Position numbers and translations under genes: made by a program. Below are positions 1 to 6,687 of a stretch of DNA of 7,387 nt, piece after piece (the stretch's first letter is position 1; every line of letters starts with the position of its first letter). This DNA is from Pseudomonadota bacterium (lineage in GTDB: Bacteria > Desulfobacterota > Desulfobulbia > Desulfobulbales > JAGXFP01): NCBI GenBank assembly GCA_030673265.1, contig DAOVJK010000141.1, forward strand, positions 1 through 7,387, read 5' to 3'. The notes below the pieces were generated by a model, which worked only from the letters and a program-made list of their open reading frames with translations, was not told the DNA's origin and ran no database searches.

Positions 1-23
1 AGACAATTGTGGATGGTAAAATT

Positions 24-461
24 ATGGCATACGATTTTGAAAAATATCGTGAAAAGCGTGAGAAGGTTCTGGGAGTCCGCAAGCGCGGTTTAAGTTTCGG
101 CGCCGTTGCGGCGCTGGTGGCTGCCGTCATTGTTTTGGGATTGGGAGGTGTCGCGGTACCAAAGACCATCTCCTATTTTACCACCAGAAATCTTGATGAT
201 GCTATCTACCGGTTGGCGGACTCAACGGCCTGGAGCCAGGAGATTGTCAAAAAGATTGATGGTCTGGCCGGGGTAAGGAAGGTCGTAACCGATAATCATG
301 ATAAACGTCTGGTTGTTACCTTTAACCGTCATGAAACGGGACCGGAGAAACTCAAGGTCGTGTTCAACCGGGATGGAGTCGCAGCCGAACTTTTGAACCG
401 GATGAGCTACCGGCAGCGCATGTCTATTCTGAAGAAGGAGGCCGAATTTGAAACTCCATAA
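24..461 (+). CDS. Small single-pass membrane protein with HMA-like C-terminal domain lacking CxxC
   Basis: I do not recognise a named family. From the ATG at 24 the protein has 145 residues: a highly charged cytoplasmic N-terminus (about 1-22), one hydrophobic helix rich in Ala, Val and Gly (about 23-45), then a soluble tail. Residues about 75-126 show the spacing of a heavy-metal-associated (ferredoxin-like) fold: helix, GLAGVRKV turn and strand, a second strand ending LVVTFN, then a closing helix after DGVAAELL. The protein has no cysteine, so the metal-binding CxxC of true HMA domains is missing. The start is a choice: GGATGG lies 7 bases before ATG 24. An in-frame GTG at 9 is possible, and the frame is open to the window edge. 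A stop (17-19) in another frame just upstream could end a preceding gene. The 3' end overlaps the permease start by 14 bases, so the two are probably translationally coupled. The HMA resemblance is inferred from pattern alone. Confidence 0.75.
   Translation: MAYDFEKYREKREKVLGVRKRGLSFGAVAALVAAVIVLGLGGVAVPKTISYFTTRNLDDAIYRLADSTAWSQEIVKKIDGLAGVRKVVTDNHDKRLVVTFNRHETGPEKLKVVFNRDGVAAELLNRMSYRQRMSILKKEAEFETP
434..441 (+). promoter_or_regulatory. Strong ribosome binding site setting a TTG start for the permease
   Basis: GAAGGAGG sits 6 bases before TTG 448 and lies inside the end of the preceding gene. No ATG is available nearby in this frame, and the protein beginning at the TTG has the MKLHNISFNNLRRRKGK start typical of FtsX-type permeases. 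This fixes a TTG start and indicates translational coupling with the upstream gene. Confidence 0.8.
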
Positions 462-1602
462 TATATCATTTAATAACCTGCGGCGTCGCAAGGGTAAGAT
501 GATCTTTTTGATTCTGGGCCTGTTCATTGGGGTCGCGACTATCGTTACCCTGCTTTCAATAACCGAATCCATGTCCAGAGATATCGAAGACCGGCTGGAC
601 CAGTTTGGCGCCAATATAGTCATGGTGCCCAAGAGCGACAATCTTTCCTTGAGCTACGGCGGCATCAGCGTGGGCGGGGTCAGCTACGAAACTGTTGATT
701 TTGATGAAAGCAGTATCGGCCGAATCAGGGAGATCCAAAACAGCAAGAATCTCGGGGCGGTTGTGCCCAAAATTCTGGGTAGCGCCGAGGTTAATGGCCG
801 CAAGGTTCTCCTGATGGGAACCAATTTCAATGATGAGCTGTTGTTGAAGACCTGGTGGCAGTTCCAGGGCGATGTCCCCGGAGAATATGAACTGATGGTT
901 GGTGCCGAGGCGGCTGAAAATCTGGGCCTTGCAATTGGCGATCGGTTGTCGATGAAGGGCCATGATTTCAAGGTGGCCTCTATCCTGATGGCGACCGGCG
1001 GGTCCGAAGACGGGGTCATTATTGCCAATATGAAGGAGGCCCAGCAGGTTTTGGGCAAAGAGGGCAGGGTCTCAATGGTGGAGATTTCCGCCTTTTGTCG
1101 CGGCTGTCCGATCTCCGATATGGTTCTGCAGATCGCCGAGAAGTTTCCTGAGGCCAAGGTCACCGCTTTAAAGCAGGCGGTAATGTCCAAGATGCAGTCC
1201 ATCGAGATGTTCAAGTCATTCAGTTACGGCATCGCGGTGCTGGTGGTTTTTATCGGCTCACTGCTGGTCTTTATTACCATGATGGGTTCGGTTAACGAGC
1301 GGACCCGGGAGATCGGGATCTTCAGGGCCATTGGTTTTCGGCGCGGCCATGTTATGCAGATCATCCTGCTGGAAGCAATGGTCGTCGGCCTGATCGGTGG
1401 CTTGGTAGGATTTGTTGGCGGCAATGGTGTGGCCTGGCTGGTAATGCCCATGGTTATTAAGGACGGCGCCTTTGCCGGGATCAACATGACTTTGGGCGGC
1501 ATTTCTCTGTTGCTGGCGGTGGCTTTAAGTCTGTTGGCCAGTCTCTATCCGGCCCTGAAGGCCAGTCGTCTTGACCCGAGCGAGGCTTTAAGAGCACTTT
1601 GA
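448..1602 (+). CDS. MacB/FtsX-type ABC transporter permease with extracytoplasmic CxxCP motif
   Basis: This is the inner-membrane permease of an ABC system of the MacB/LolCE (FtsX-like) type. The 384 residues run: a basic N-terminus; helix 1 (about 17-39); a large extracytoplasmic domain (about 40-255, MacB periplasmic-core-like); helix 2 (about 258-280); the cytoplasmic coupling stretch with NERTREIGIFRAIG (about 283-296); helix 3 (about 303-330); helix 4 (about 348-370); and the family's C-terminal signature KASRLDPSEALRAL. The only two cysteines form C217-R-G-C220-P221 at the end of the extracytoplasmic domain. I recall similar CxxCP motifs in permeases encoded near iron or Fe-S membrane proteins, for example the Campylobacter Cj1660-Cj1663 type cluster; that link is memory-based. 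It is overlapped by the small membrane gene and followed after 64 bases by its ATPase. It uses a TTG start with a strong ribosome binding site. The substrate is unknown; metal-related, lipoprotein or peptide export are alternatives. Confidence 0.9.
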   Translation: MKLHNISFNNLRRRKGKMIFLILGLFIGVATIVTLLSITESMSRDIEDRLDQFGANIVMVPKSDNLSLSYGGISVGGVSYETVDFDESSIGRIREIQNSKNLGAVVPKILGSAEVNGRKVLLMGTNFNDELLLKTWWQFQGDVPGEYELMVGAEAAENLGLAIGDRLSMKGHDFKVASILMATGGSEDGVIIANMKEAQQVLGKEGRVSMVEISAFCRGCPISDMVLQIAEKFPEAKVTALKQAVMSKMQSIEMFKSFSYGIAVLVVFIGSLLVFITMMGSVNERTREIGIFRAIGFRRGHVMQIILLEAMVVGLIGGLVGFVGGNGVAWLVMPMVIKDGAFAGINMTLGGISLLLAVALSLLASLYPALKASRLDPSEALRAL

Positions 1603-1649
1603 GTGGTACGATGGATCTTTTCAGATAGTTAATAACAATTTGCATGCAC

Positions 1650-1654
1650 AGGAG
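1650..1654 (+). promoter_or_regulatory. Ribosome binding site for the ABC ATPase
   Basis: AGGAG lies 12 bases before ATG 1667 and only 3 bases before an in-frame GTG at 1658. An earlier in-frame TTG at 1640 has no ribosome binding site before it. ATG 1667 is preferred because the protein then begins MATATVEK, but the spacing is longer than usual, so GTG 1658 cannot be excluded. Confidence 0.5.
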
Positions 1655-1666
1655 CGAGTGATCCAA

Positions 1667-2365
1667 ATGGCTACTGCAACAGTTGAAAAAGTCGAACACC
1701 TCTTCGAGGTAAGAAATCTGGGTAAAGATTATCAGAGCGGTGATACCACTGTTCAGGCGATCCGCACTATGGACTTTCATATCGATGATGGTGAATTCGT
1801 CAGCATCATGGGCCAGTCCGGTTCCGGTAAATCCACTCTGCTTTCCATCATGGGGGGGCTTAACCACCCGAGCCGGGGACAGATGCTGGTCGACTCCCTG
1901 GATCTTTATGAGTTAAGCAGTGAGCAGCGGGCTGATTTCCGCAGTGAATACATTGGCATAATCTTCCAGTCTTTTCAGCTTATCTCCTATTTGACGGTGC
2001 TGGAGAATATCAAGATGCCCATGGCTATTACCGGGATTCCGGCAAAGAAACAGGACGAGATGGCGAGGTCGGTCCTTGAAAAGGTCGGGCTGGTCGATAA
2101 GGCAGATCGGTTGCCGGACCAGCTGTCCGGTGGGGAGCAGGAGAGGGTGGCGATTGCCAGGGCCATCGTCAATAATCCGCCGATTCTGTTGGCCGATGAG
2201 CCGACCGGTAATCTTGACAGCGAGACTTCCGAAGAGATAATGAAGCTTCTCATGGAGCTTAACCGGGAAGGGCAGACCATTATCATGGTAACCCACAACC
2301 CCGATTCCTGCCGCTATTCAGGCCGAACCATCGAGGTTAAGGATGGCAACTGTTTTCTGCAGTAG
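1667..2365 (+). CDS. LolD/MacB-type ABC transporter ATP-binding protein
   Basis: This is the cytoplasmic ATPase that energises the preceding permease. The 232-residue protein has all nucleotide-binding motifs in order: Walker A GQSGSGKST (49-57), Q-loop Gln101 in FQSFQL, signature LSGGEQERVAIARA (153-166), Walker B ILLADEP (173-179) with catalytic Glu178, D-loop GNLD (181-184), and switch His210 in MVTHNPD. The SGxxT/SxxxG spacing, ADEPTGNLD and short length are typical of the LolD/MacB subfamily (about 220-250 residues), whose members act with FtsX-like permeases rather than importers. The LSGGE form of the signature is common in this subfamily. It is the last gene of the operon; no adaptor or outer-membrane component follows. 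Subfamily is confident, substrate is not. Confidence 0.95.
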   Translation: MATATVEKVEHLFEVRNLGKDYQSGDTTVQAIRTMDFHIDDGEFVSIMGQSGSGKSTLLSIMGGLNHPSRGQMLVDSLDLYELSSEQRADFRSEYIGIIFQSFQLISYLTVLENIKMPMAITGIPAKKQDEMARSVLEKVGLVDKADRLPDQLSGGEQERVAIARAIVNNPPILLADEPTGNLDSETSEEIMKLLMELNREGQTIIMVTHNPDSCRYSGRTIEVKDGNCFLQ

Positions 2366-2399
2366 GAGTTTTAGTCAACTCCGAAGGCGACAGGCCTAA

Positions 2400-2416
2400 C
2401 CCGCATATTTCATGAG
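2400..2416 (+). repeat. Solitary copy of the transposon-end-like repeat
   Basis: CCCGCATATTTCATGAG here is identical over 17 bases to 6675-6691, the left end of the candidate element, and is preceded by CTAA, close to the CTAG at that element. No matching opposite end (TGAAATATGCGGG) occurs nearby; the next one downstream is at 7002-7014. It may be a relic of another insertion or the outer end of a larger unit. Confidence 0.7.
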
Positions 2417-2537
2417 ATTGAAATAACCGGTGGTGGGAAAGATACCTGGATCTCCAGGGTAGAGAGATTTGCAAGTATTATCCTTACAGAAGGGGGGAAT
2501 GTCTTTCTCCCGTTAATGATGAAGGATATCTCGAGCC

Positions 2538-2574
2538 AAGGTCTTTGCCAGGCGTGTCGTTGGCCAAAAACCTT
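2538..2574 (+). terminator. Possible terminator of the ABC operon
   Basis: An imperfect stem pairs AAGGT (2538-2542) with ACCTT (2570-2574), continues TTTG with CAAA and CCA with TGG, with one mismatch and one bulged C, around a loop of about 10 bases. The plus strand beyond it is T-rich (TTTT at 2573-2576, then ATTTT at 2580-2584). On the minus strand no T-run follows, so it fits the operon better than the kinase. The T-run is interrupted, so this is a weak call. Confidence 0.35.
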
Positions 2575-2577
2575 TTG

Positions 2578-5500
2578 CTAATTTTCAACGATTAAGGGGG
2601 CCAGCCCACGTTTAAGGTCCTTAATAAGTGCGGCATAGTCATGGTTCTCGCTGTTTATTTCCCCGGATTCAATGATCTCTGCAAGCTCGGCCCACTCATT
2701 TTGACCAATAGTCCAGAGAGTCCCCTTGATGTTATGGGCCCAAAAAGTCAGCTGTTTCATGTCGCCTTGAATAAGTGCACTTTCTGCCTGTCCCATGCTT
2801 TTTGAGATGCTTGTTCGTAATGTTGTAATCATAGATTCAACCTTTTTCGGATGAATCTGGTGTTGTTGGATAAGATATTCTGCGGCATCTCTCACGACCA
2901 CGGGGGGCAGCTCTTTGTTGTCTCTCATATCTGCAGTAACCTTTGTGGGCTTATTATCATTACGGTTCAAAATCCCATTAATTATTTCATCCAGGACGGA
3001 AAAAATTTCTTCGGGCTGAAAAGGTTTGGTTATATAACCATCCATGCCAGACTCAAGACACTTTTCCCGGTCACCCGGCATTGCCTGTGCTGTCATCGCT
3101 ATGATTGGTATTCTCAGACCTTTGATCTTATTCTGGACGTGTTGCAGGAGTTCCTGGTGTTTTTCCGAGGATATGTCGGACTGTTTCTCACACTTGCGGA
3201 TGAATCGTGTGGTTTGAAGGCCGTCTAGCCCTGGCATCTGAACATCCATGAGAATGACGTCAAAACTTGTTGAGGTGAGCTTCTCCAGGGCCTTTACGCC
3301 ATTTTCGGCCCAAATTACGGTATGTCCTTGTTTTTCAAGCACTTGCTGGGCAAGCTCTTGGTTAAAGGTGTTATCTTCAACAAGCAGAATTTTCAAGGGA
3401 GTAGATCGTGACCTTTCTGGAATGGCAGGGGATCTTTTTACCTCCATCTTCGTACTGGCCAGCTTAAAAGGGGCTGTAAAATAAAAAGTACTGCCTTTGC
3501 CAATTTCGCTTTCAAGCCAAATTTCACCGCCCAGTAGGTGGGTAAGCCTTTTGCTGATAGCAAGGCCCAGACCTGTTCCACCAAAAGTTCTGGAGATACT
3601 GCTATCCGCCTGGCTGAATTGATCGAAAATCCTGTTCTGCGCCTCTCCCAGAAGGCCAATGCCGGTGTCTTTGACACTGAACAGAAGCACCACTTTCGAG
3701 TTATCCTGGTCTAATGTTTCAATCTTGAGGATAATTTCGCCGGTTTCGGTAAACTTGATTGCATTGCTGACCAGATTGAGCAGAATCTGCCCCAAACGAA
3801 GCTCATCGCCCACGAGTGCTGTCGGCAAGTCCTCTGGAGGGTAAAGTGAAAAATTCAAGCCCTTCTCTTGAGCCTTTATTGATAGGGTGTTGTCGACAGT
3901 CTGCAAAACATCGCTTAAGAGAAAGGGACGCTCTTCCAGTTCAATTTGGCCGGCCTCAATTCTAGAGAAATTAAGGATATCATTCAGCAAGCTCAGAAGA
4001 AACTCAGCAGAGGTTTGGACAATATTGAGGCGGCGCTTTTGCTCAGGATCAGTTTCTGACTCAAGGGCCATACGGTTCATGCCGATGATGGCATTCATCG
4101 GGGTCCTGATTTCATGGCTCATGTTAGCTAAGAAACCACCTTTGGCCTTATTGGCTTTTTCTGCCACCGATTTGGCCATAGACAAGTCGTTCTCGAAATG
4201 TTTTTGCTGAACCGCAATGGCATAAAGATTTGCTAACTGTTCGACAACTCCAAGCTCGGTTTCAGTATAGTCGTCTTGAGCGTTTGCCAGAAAAATTCCG
4301 CCGACCAGTTTTTCTCCCAATAAGGCGGGTACCGCCAGAATGCGCTTGATAACAAAATGCCCTTTCGGGACTCCAATAGCGCGAAGATCTTCCGCCGGAT
4401 TATTGTTAAGTATCGGTTTTTTATTATCCAGAACCCAGCCCAGCAAGCCTCTGGTCTTTTCGAGCGTGAATGGTTTTGCATCTATCTTGAGGCCTGGGCA
4501 GCAGATATCCTTGTTCATAGTCGGGCAAACCAGATTGCCGCTTTGGGGGTCAAGAAAACCGACAAAACCATGTTCGCTGTTGGTAAGTTGGCTTGCTTGT
4601 TTCAGTAGCAAAGTGGAAATGTCGTTGATAGATTTCTGTAGCATGGAGGCACGACCCAACTTTGCCATAGCGGCATTAACTGCTGATTCCCAATGTAAAG
4701 CTTTTTCTGACTCTATTCTTGCCGTTATATCTTTAAAGTTCTCTATGATACCAATGCACGTACCTTCCTGATCAAAAAGAGGTTTGGCTGTAAGAATGCA
4801 GGAGATCGTTCCGCCATTTTTAACTGTCTTTTCCAGCTCTATTTCAATTTTAGGTTTCCCCCCGATTATTTGGACCAAAGGGCATTCCGTAGTGTGACAG
4901 GATGGACCTGGAAAGACTTCATAGCACTTATGACCAATAAAATCATCGCGGCTATAACCACTTAAGGCTAGCAGGGGGGCGTTGACCCGGGTAACGTGAA
5001 AATCTGTATCAATTACCCGCATGCCGTCTGCTGCGGTATTAAAAATCTTGTTTAATTCCTCTTCTGCCAGATAGCGTTCAAAAATTTCATTTTTTAAGGA
5101 AATATTTGCGGCTGCCAATGAAGCTGTGCGCTCTTCGACTCGTTGTTCCAGTAATTGATGGTTCTTCAGGAGTAATTTTTCTGCCTGCTGACGATTCTGG
5201 ACTTCTGTTGTCAGTTTTATTACCAGTTCGTCTTTCAGTTGGCGGGATTTTTCTAATTTGCCAATGAACCGGTTGAAAGATAAATAAAGCACGGTAAAGG
5301 AAACCGTAAGTAGAAAGATGGTTACCAGGATGGCGTTTTGGATAAAGAGTTTCTTCTTGTTGACGATGGAAGTTATATCCTGCAGGGTTATAATTCCTCC
5401 AAAGGTCCTCCCTTCAAAATCCTTAAAGATAGGGTGGGTATGAAGAATTTGGAATTTATCGGTGGTGACAATTTTCTGGTCGTCACTTTTCAGAGAGATC

Positions 5501-6210
5501 TCAGGGGGCAGTTCTGCGAAGACAGGGTTGTCGTGGGTAATAATTATATGTTGGCCTTTCTGAAGATGATCGTTCTTCTCAAGAAATTCATCCGTCATAG
5601 AATCTTTAACAAAATAGCAGGTGACATCGGCTTTAAGGGTTTCACGCAAGGACGTTACTATTTGCTCGGTGTGAATGCCGAATTCTACGGCTCCGACACA
5701 TTTGCCTTCGAAATAGATTGGCTGAATGATCTTCAGGAAGTCAGCAGTCTCATGAATTTGAAAACCGCTACTGGGGGTCTTTTTTTTGAGAGCGAGCTGT
5801 TGTGCTCTGTTTAATTTGACAGGGCGGGCAGTAGAGAACTCATGGGTGGGTACCCGCAAGAAAGGTGAACCGTCAGGCAGATAGAACCGCATGATGTCGA
5901 AGTGGCGGTTCTCTTGTTTTAAAACCTTATATTTGGGCAGGCATAAATCATAAAGTAATTCTCTGTTATGGGTCGCAAGATATTCGGCTATTAGAGGGTT
6001 TGTCTCGACAAATCCTTTAATCCTCACGAGATAGGGGGACAGAAGGCTCTTTTTTGTGGCAATAATTATGCGGTTGAAATCTTTTTGGGCAGTGCTGATT
6101 TGTTCGTCTATGTAGAGGTTATAATAGCTGGCCCCTTGGTAGAGAAAAAAGCTGGATAAAGCCAGGATAACCAGACTGACAACGATAATAGCCTTACTCT
6201 TCACCTTCAT
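2578..6210 (-). CDS. Membrane-bound hybrid histidine kinase (dCache-like, PAS, GAF, HisKA, HATPase, REC, HPt)
   Basis: This 1210-residue sensor autophosphorylates on histidine and passes phosphate through an internal relay. Order: helix 1 (about 7-25); extracytoplasmic sensor (about 28-288) resembling dCache_3, with the MRFYLPDGSPFLRV stretch (107-120); helix 2 (about 291-313); a coiled coil (about 318-385) in place of a visible HAMP; PAS (about 385-500) with Cys429, Cys438 and Cys443; GAF (about 510-672); HisKA with H-box MSHEIRTP and His699; HATPase with N-box Asn816, G1 DTGIG (848-852) and G2 GGTGLGL (877-883); REC with Glu945/Asp946, phosphoacceptor Asp989, Thr1040 and Lys1062; and HPt with His1159 in HNIKGT. 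All catalytic residues are present. REC carries an extra segment at about 1008-1031. The HPt output implies a separate receiver; the truncated one at 7171 is a candidate. Composition is visibly more AT-rich than the ABC operon. The sensed signal is unknown. Confidence 0.96.
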   Translation of the reverse strand: MKVKSKAIIVVSLVILALSSFFLYQGASYYNLYIDEQISTAQKDFNRIIIATKKSLLSPYLVRIKGFVETNPLIAEYLATHNRELLYDLCLPKYKVLKQENRHFDIMRFYLPDGSPFLRVPTHEFSTARPVKLNRAQQLALKKKTPSSGFQIHETADFLKIIQPIYFEGKCVGAVEFGIHTEQIVTSLRETLKADVTCYFVKDSMTDEFLEKNDHLQKGQHIIITHDNPVFAELPPEISLKSDDQKIVTTDKFQILHTHPIFKDFEGRTFGGIITLQDITSIVNKKKLFIQNAILVTIFLLTVSFTVLYLSFNRFIGKLEKSRQLKDELVIKLTTEVQNRQQAEKLLLKNHQLLEQRVEERTASLAAANISLKNEIFERYLAEEELNKIFNTAADGMRVIDTDFHVTRVNAPLLALSGYSRDDFIGHKCYEVFPGPSCHTTECPLVQIIGGKPKIEIELEKTVKNGGTISCILTAKPLFDQEGTCIGIIENFKDITARIESEKALHWESAVNAAMAKLGRASMLQKSINDISTLLLKQASQLTNSEHGFVGFLDPQSGNLVCPTMNKDICCPGLKIDAKPFTLEKTRGLLGWVLDNKKPILNNNPAEDLRAIGVPKGHFVIKRILAVPALLGEKLVGGIFLANAQDDYTETELGVVEQLANLYAIAVQQKHFENDLSMAKSVAEKANKAKGGFLANMSHEIRTPMNAIIGMNRMALESETDPEQKRRLNIVQTSAEFLLSLLNDILNFSRIEAGQIELEERPFLLSDVLQTVDNTLSIKAQEKGLNFSLYPPEDLPTALVGDELRLGQILLNLVSNAIKFTETGEIILKIETLDQDNSKVVLLFSVKDTGIGLLGEAQNRIFDQFSQADSSISRTFGGTGLGLAISKRLTHLLGGEIWLESEIGKGSTFYFTAPFKLASTKMEVKRSPAIPERSRSTPLKILLVEDNTFNQELAQQVLEKQGHTVIWAENGVKALEKLTSTSFDVILMDVQMPGLDGLQTTRFIRKCEKQSDISSEKHQELLQHVQNKIKGLRIPIIAMTAQAMPGDREKCLESGMDGYITKPFQPEEIFSVLDEIINGILNRNDNKPTKVTADMRDNKELPPVVVRDAAEYLIQQHQIHPKKVESMITTLRTSISKSMGQAESALIQGDMKQLTFWAHNIKGTLWTIGQNEWAELAEIIESGEINSENHDYAALIKDLKRGLAPLIVEN

Positions 6211-6213
6211 TAA

Positions 6214-6230
6214 AAGGACTGCCTACCTTA
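6214..6230 (-). promoter_or_regulatory. Weak ribosome binding region in a small hairpin before the kinase start
   Basis: On the minus strand AAGGTAGGC precedes ATG 6210 with poor spacing. AAGG (6229-6226) can pair with CCTT (6217-6214), and the flanking TTAA can pair with TTAA running into the start codon, after a two-base bulge. No stronger Shine-Dalgarno sequence is visible. The hairpin could limit translation, but it is short and uncertain. Confidence 0.3.
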
Positions 6231-6340
6231 AAGACGTGCAATAAATTATAGGAACGAAAGCTTATTATTTAATAGATACAGAAAACAGCTCGATGTTTAG
6301 TGTTTAGTCTAATAGTTAAATTTATAACAGACGTCTTTAA
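6228..6340. repeat. 10-base inverted repeat pair flanking the kinase promoter
   Basis: TTAAAGACGT at 6228-6237 is the exact reverse complement of ACGTCTTTAA at 6331-6340. The second copy overlaps a perfect 8-base palindrome AGACGTCT (6329-6336). The candidate -10 box lies between them. They could be paired operator half-sites; chance in AT-rich DNA is the alternative. Confidence 0.35.
6245..6250 (-). promoter_or_regulatory. Candidate -10 box for the kinase promoter
   Basis: Read on the minus strand this is a perfect TATAAT, 34 bases before the kinase ATG, in an AT-rich stretch. A convincing -35 is lacking: at 17-base spacing the sequence is ATTAAA. It would give a leader of roughly 25-30 bases. 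The assignment rests on the -10 match and position. Confidence 0.4.
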
Positions 6341-6409
6341 AAAAATAAAGGGCAGGCCAATGTCATGGTCGTCGAGTAGCGGTCTTTTCTGAAATATAGT
6401 TGTGGGCAC

Positions 6410-6431
6410 GGCGAGGGGAGATCCCTTCGCT
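6410..6431. repeat. Strong GC-rich inverted repeat (hairpin)
   Basis: GCGAGGGGAG at 6411-6420 faces ATCCCTTCGC at 6421-6430. They pair over 8-9 positions (one G-T pair) around a very small loop, and a further G-T pair can be added outside. No T-run follows on either strand, so it is not a typical terminator. The GGCGACGGCGACG stretch at 6434-6446 follows at once. Function unknown; it could be a REP-like sequence or part of a structured RNA. Confidence 0.5.
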
Positions 6432-6668
6432 ATGGCGACGGCGACGTGTTAGGTTTCCTAAACTACAGGGTTTAATGGCAAATCAGAAGATCACAATATT
6501 ATGTGGTTTGTCAAGAATCGGCAATGTGGCAAATTGTCGCAGTTGGCTGTTTTGATTGGAAAGAGTTGTTCTATGTTTGAGGTGAATAAATCTTGATGAA
6601 TCTTATGAATCTCGGTTGGGTTCGATATTTTGACATTATCGGGCATTGGGACGGGGGCGGGTCACTCT

Positions 6669-6687
6669 AACTAGCCCGCATATTTCA
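6669..6687 (+). repeat. Left inverted repeat of the candidate element (with flanking CTAG)
   Basis: AACTAGCCCGCATATTTCA is the exact reverse complement of 7002-7020. It includes AA plus the CTAG that may be a target duplication (6671-6674). Counting only the element ends, 6675-6692 matches the inverted 6997-7014 at 16 of 18 positions. Confidence 0.85.

Larger units (their letters stand above)
2366..2577. other. Convergent intergenic region between ABC operon and kinase
   Basis: No gene is seen. From left to right it holds a short hairpin GGAGTT/AACTCC (2365-2382) directly at the ATPase stop with no T-run, a solitary transposon-end-like sequence (2400-2416), a small hairpin CCTGG/CCAGG (2445-2458), a GGGGGAA/TTCTCCC pairing near 2490-2515, and the stem-loop annotated separately at 2538-2574. 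Confidence 0.6.
6211..6668. other. Long noncoding region upstream of the kinase
   Basis: I see no gene in either strand. The part nearest the kinase (6211-6350) is AT-rich and holds a candidate minus-strand promoter, a 10-base inverted repeat pair (6228-6237 and 6331-6340), and a tandem TGTTTAG pair (6294-6307). The middle holds a GC-rich hairpin (6410-6431). The far part holds only a short ATGAATCTT direct repeat (6596-6612). Confidence 0.6.

Noticed and set aside
1640..1666. Longer N-terminus of the ABC ATPase from TTG 1640
   Set aside because: No ribosome binding site before the TTG, and the added residues are not part of the ATPase domain; ATG 1667 (or GTG 1658) fits better.
222..2298. 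Minus-strand open frames opposite the ABC operon
   Set aside because: Antisense shadows of three genes with clear family motifs; low-complexity or unrecognisable products.
2851..5814. Several plus-strand open frames of 60-160 codons opposite the kinase
   Set aside because: They are antisense shadows of a well-supported 1210-codon gene and encode no recognisable domains.
6400..6480. Possible cyclic-di-GMP (GEMM) riboswitch
   Set aside because: The conserved core sequences of that riboswitch are not present on either strand.
6630..6635. TTGACA on the plus strand
   Set aside because: No -10-like sequence at 16-18 bases downstream (the region is G-rich) and no gene for it to drive.
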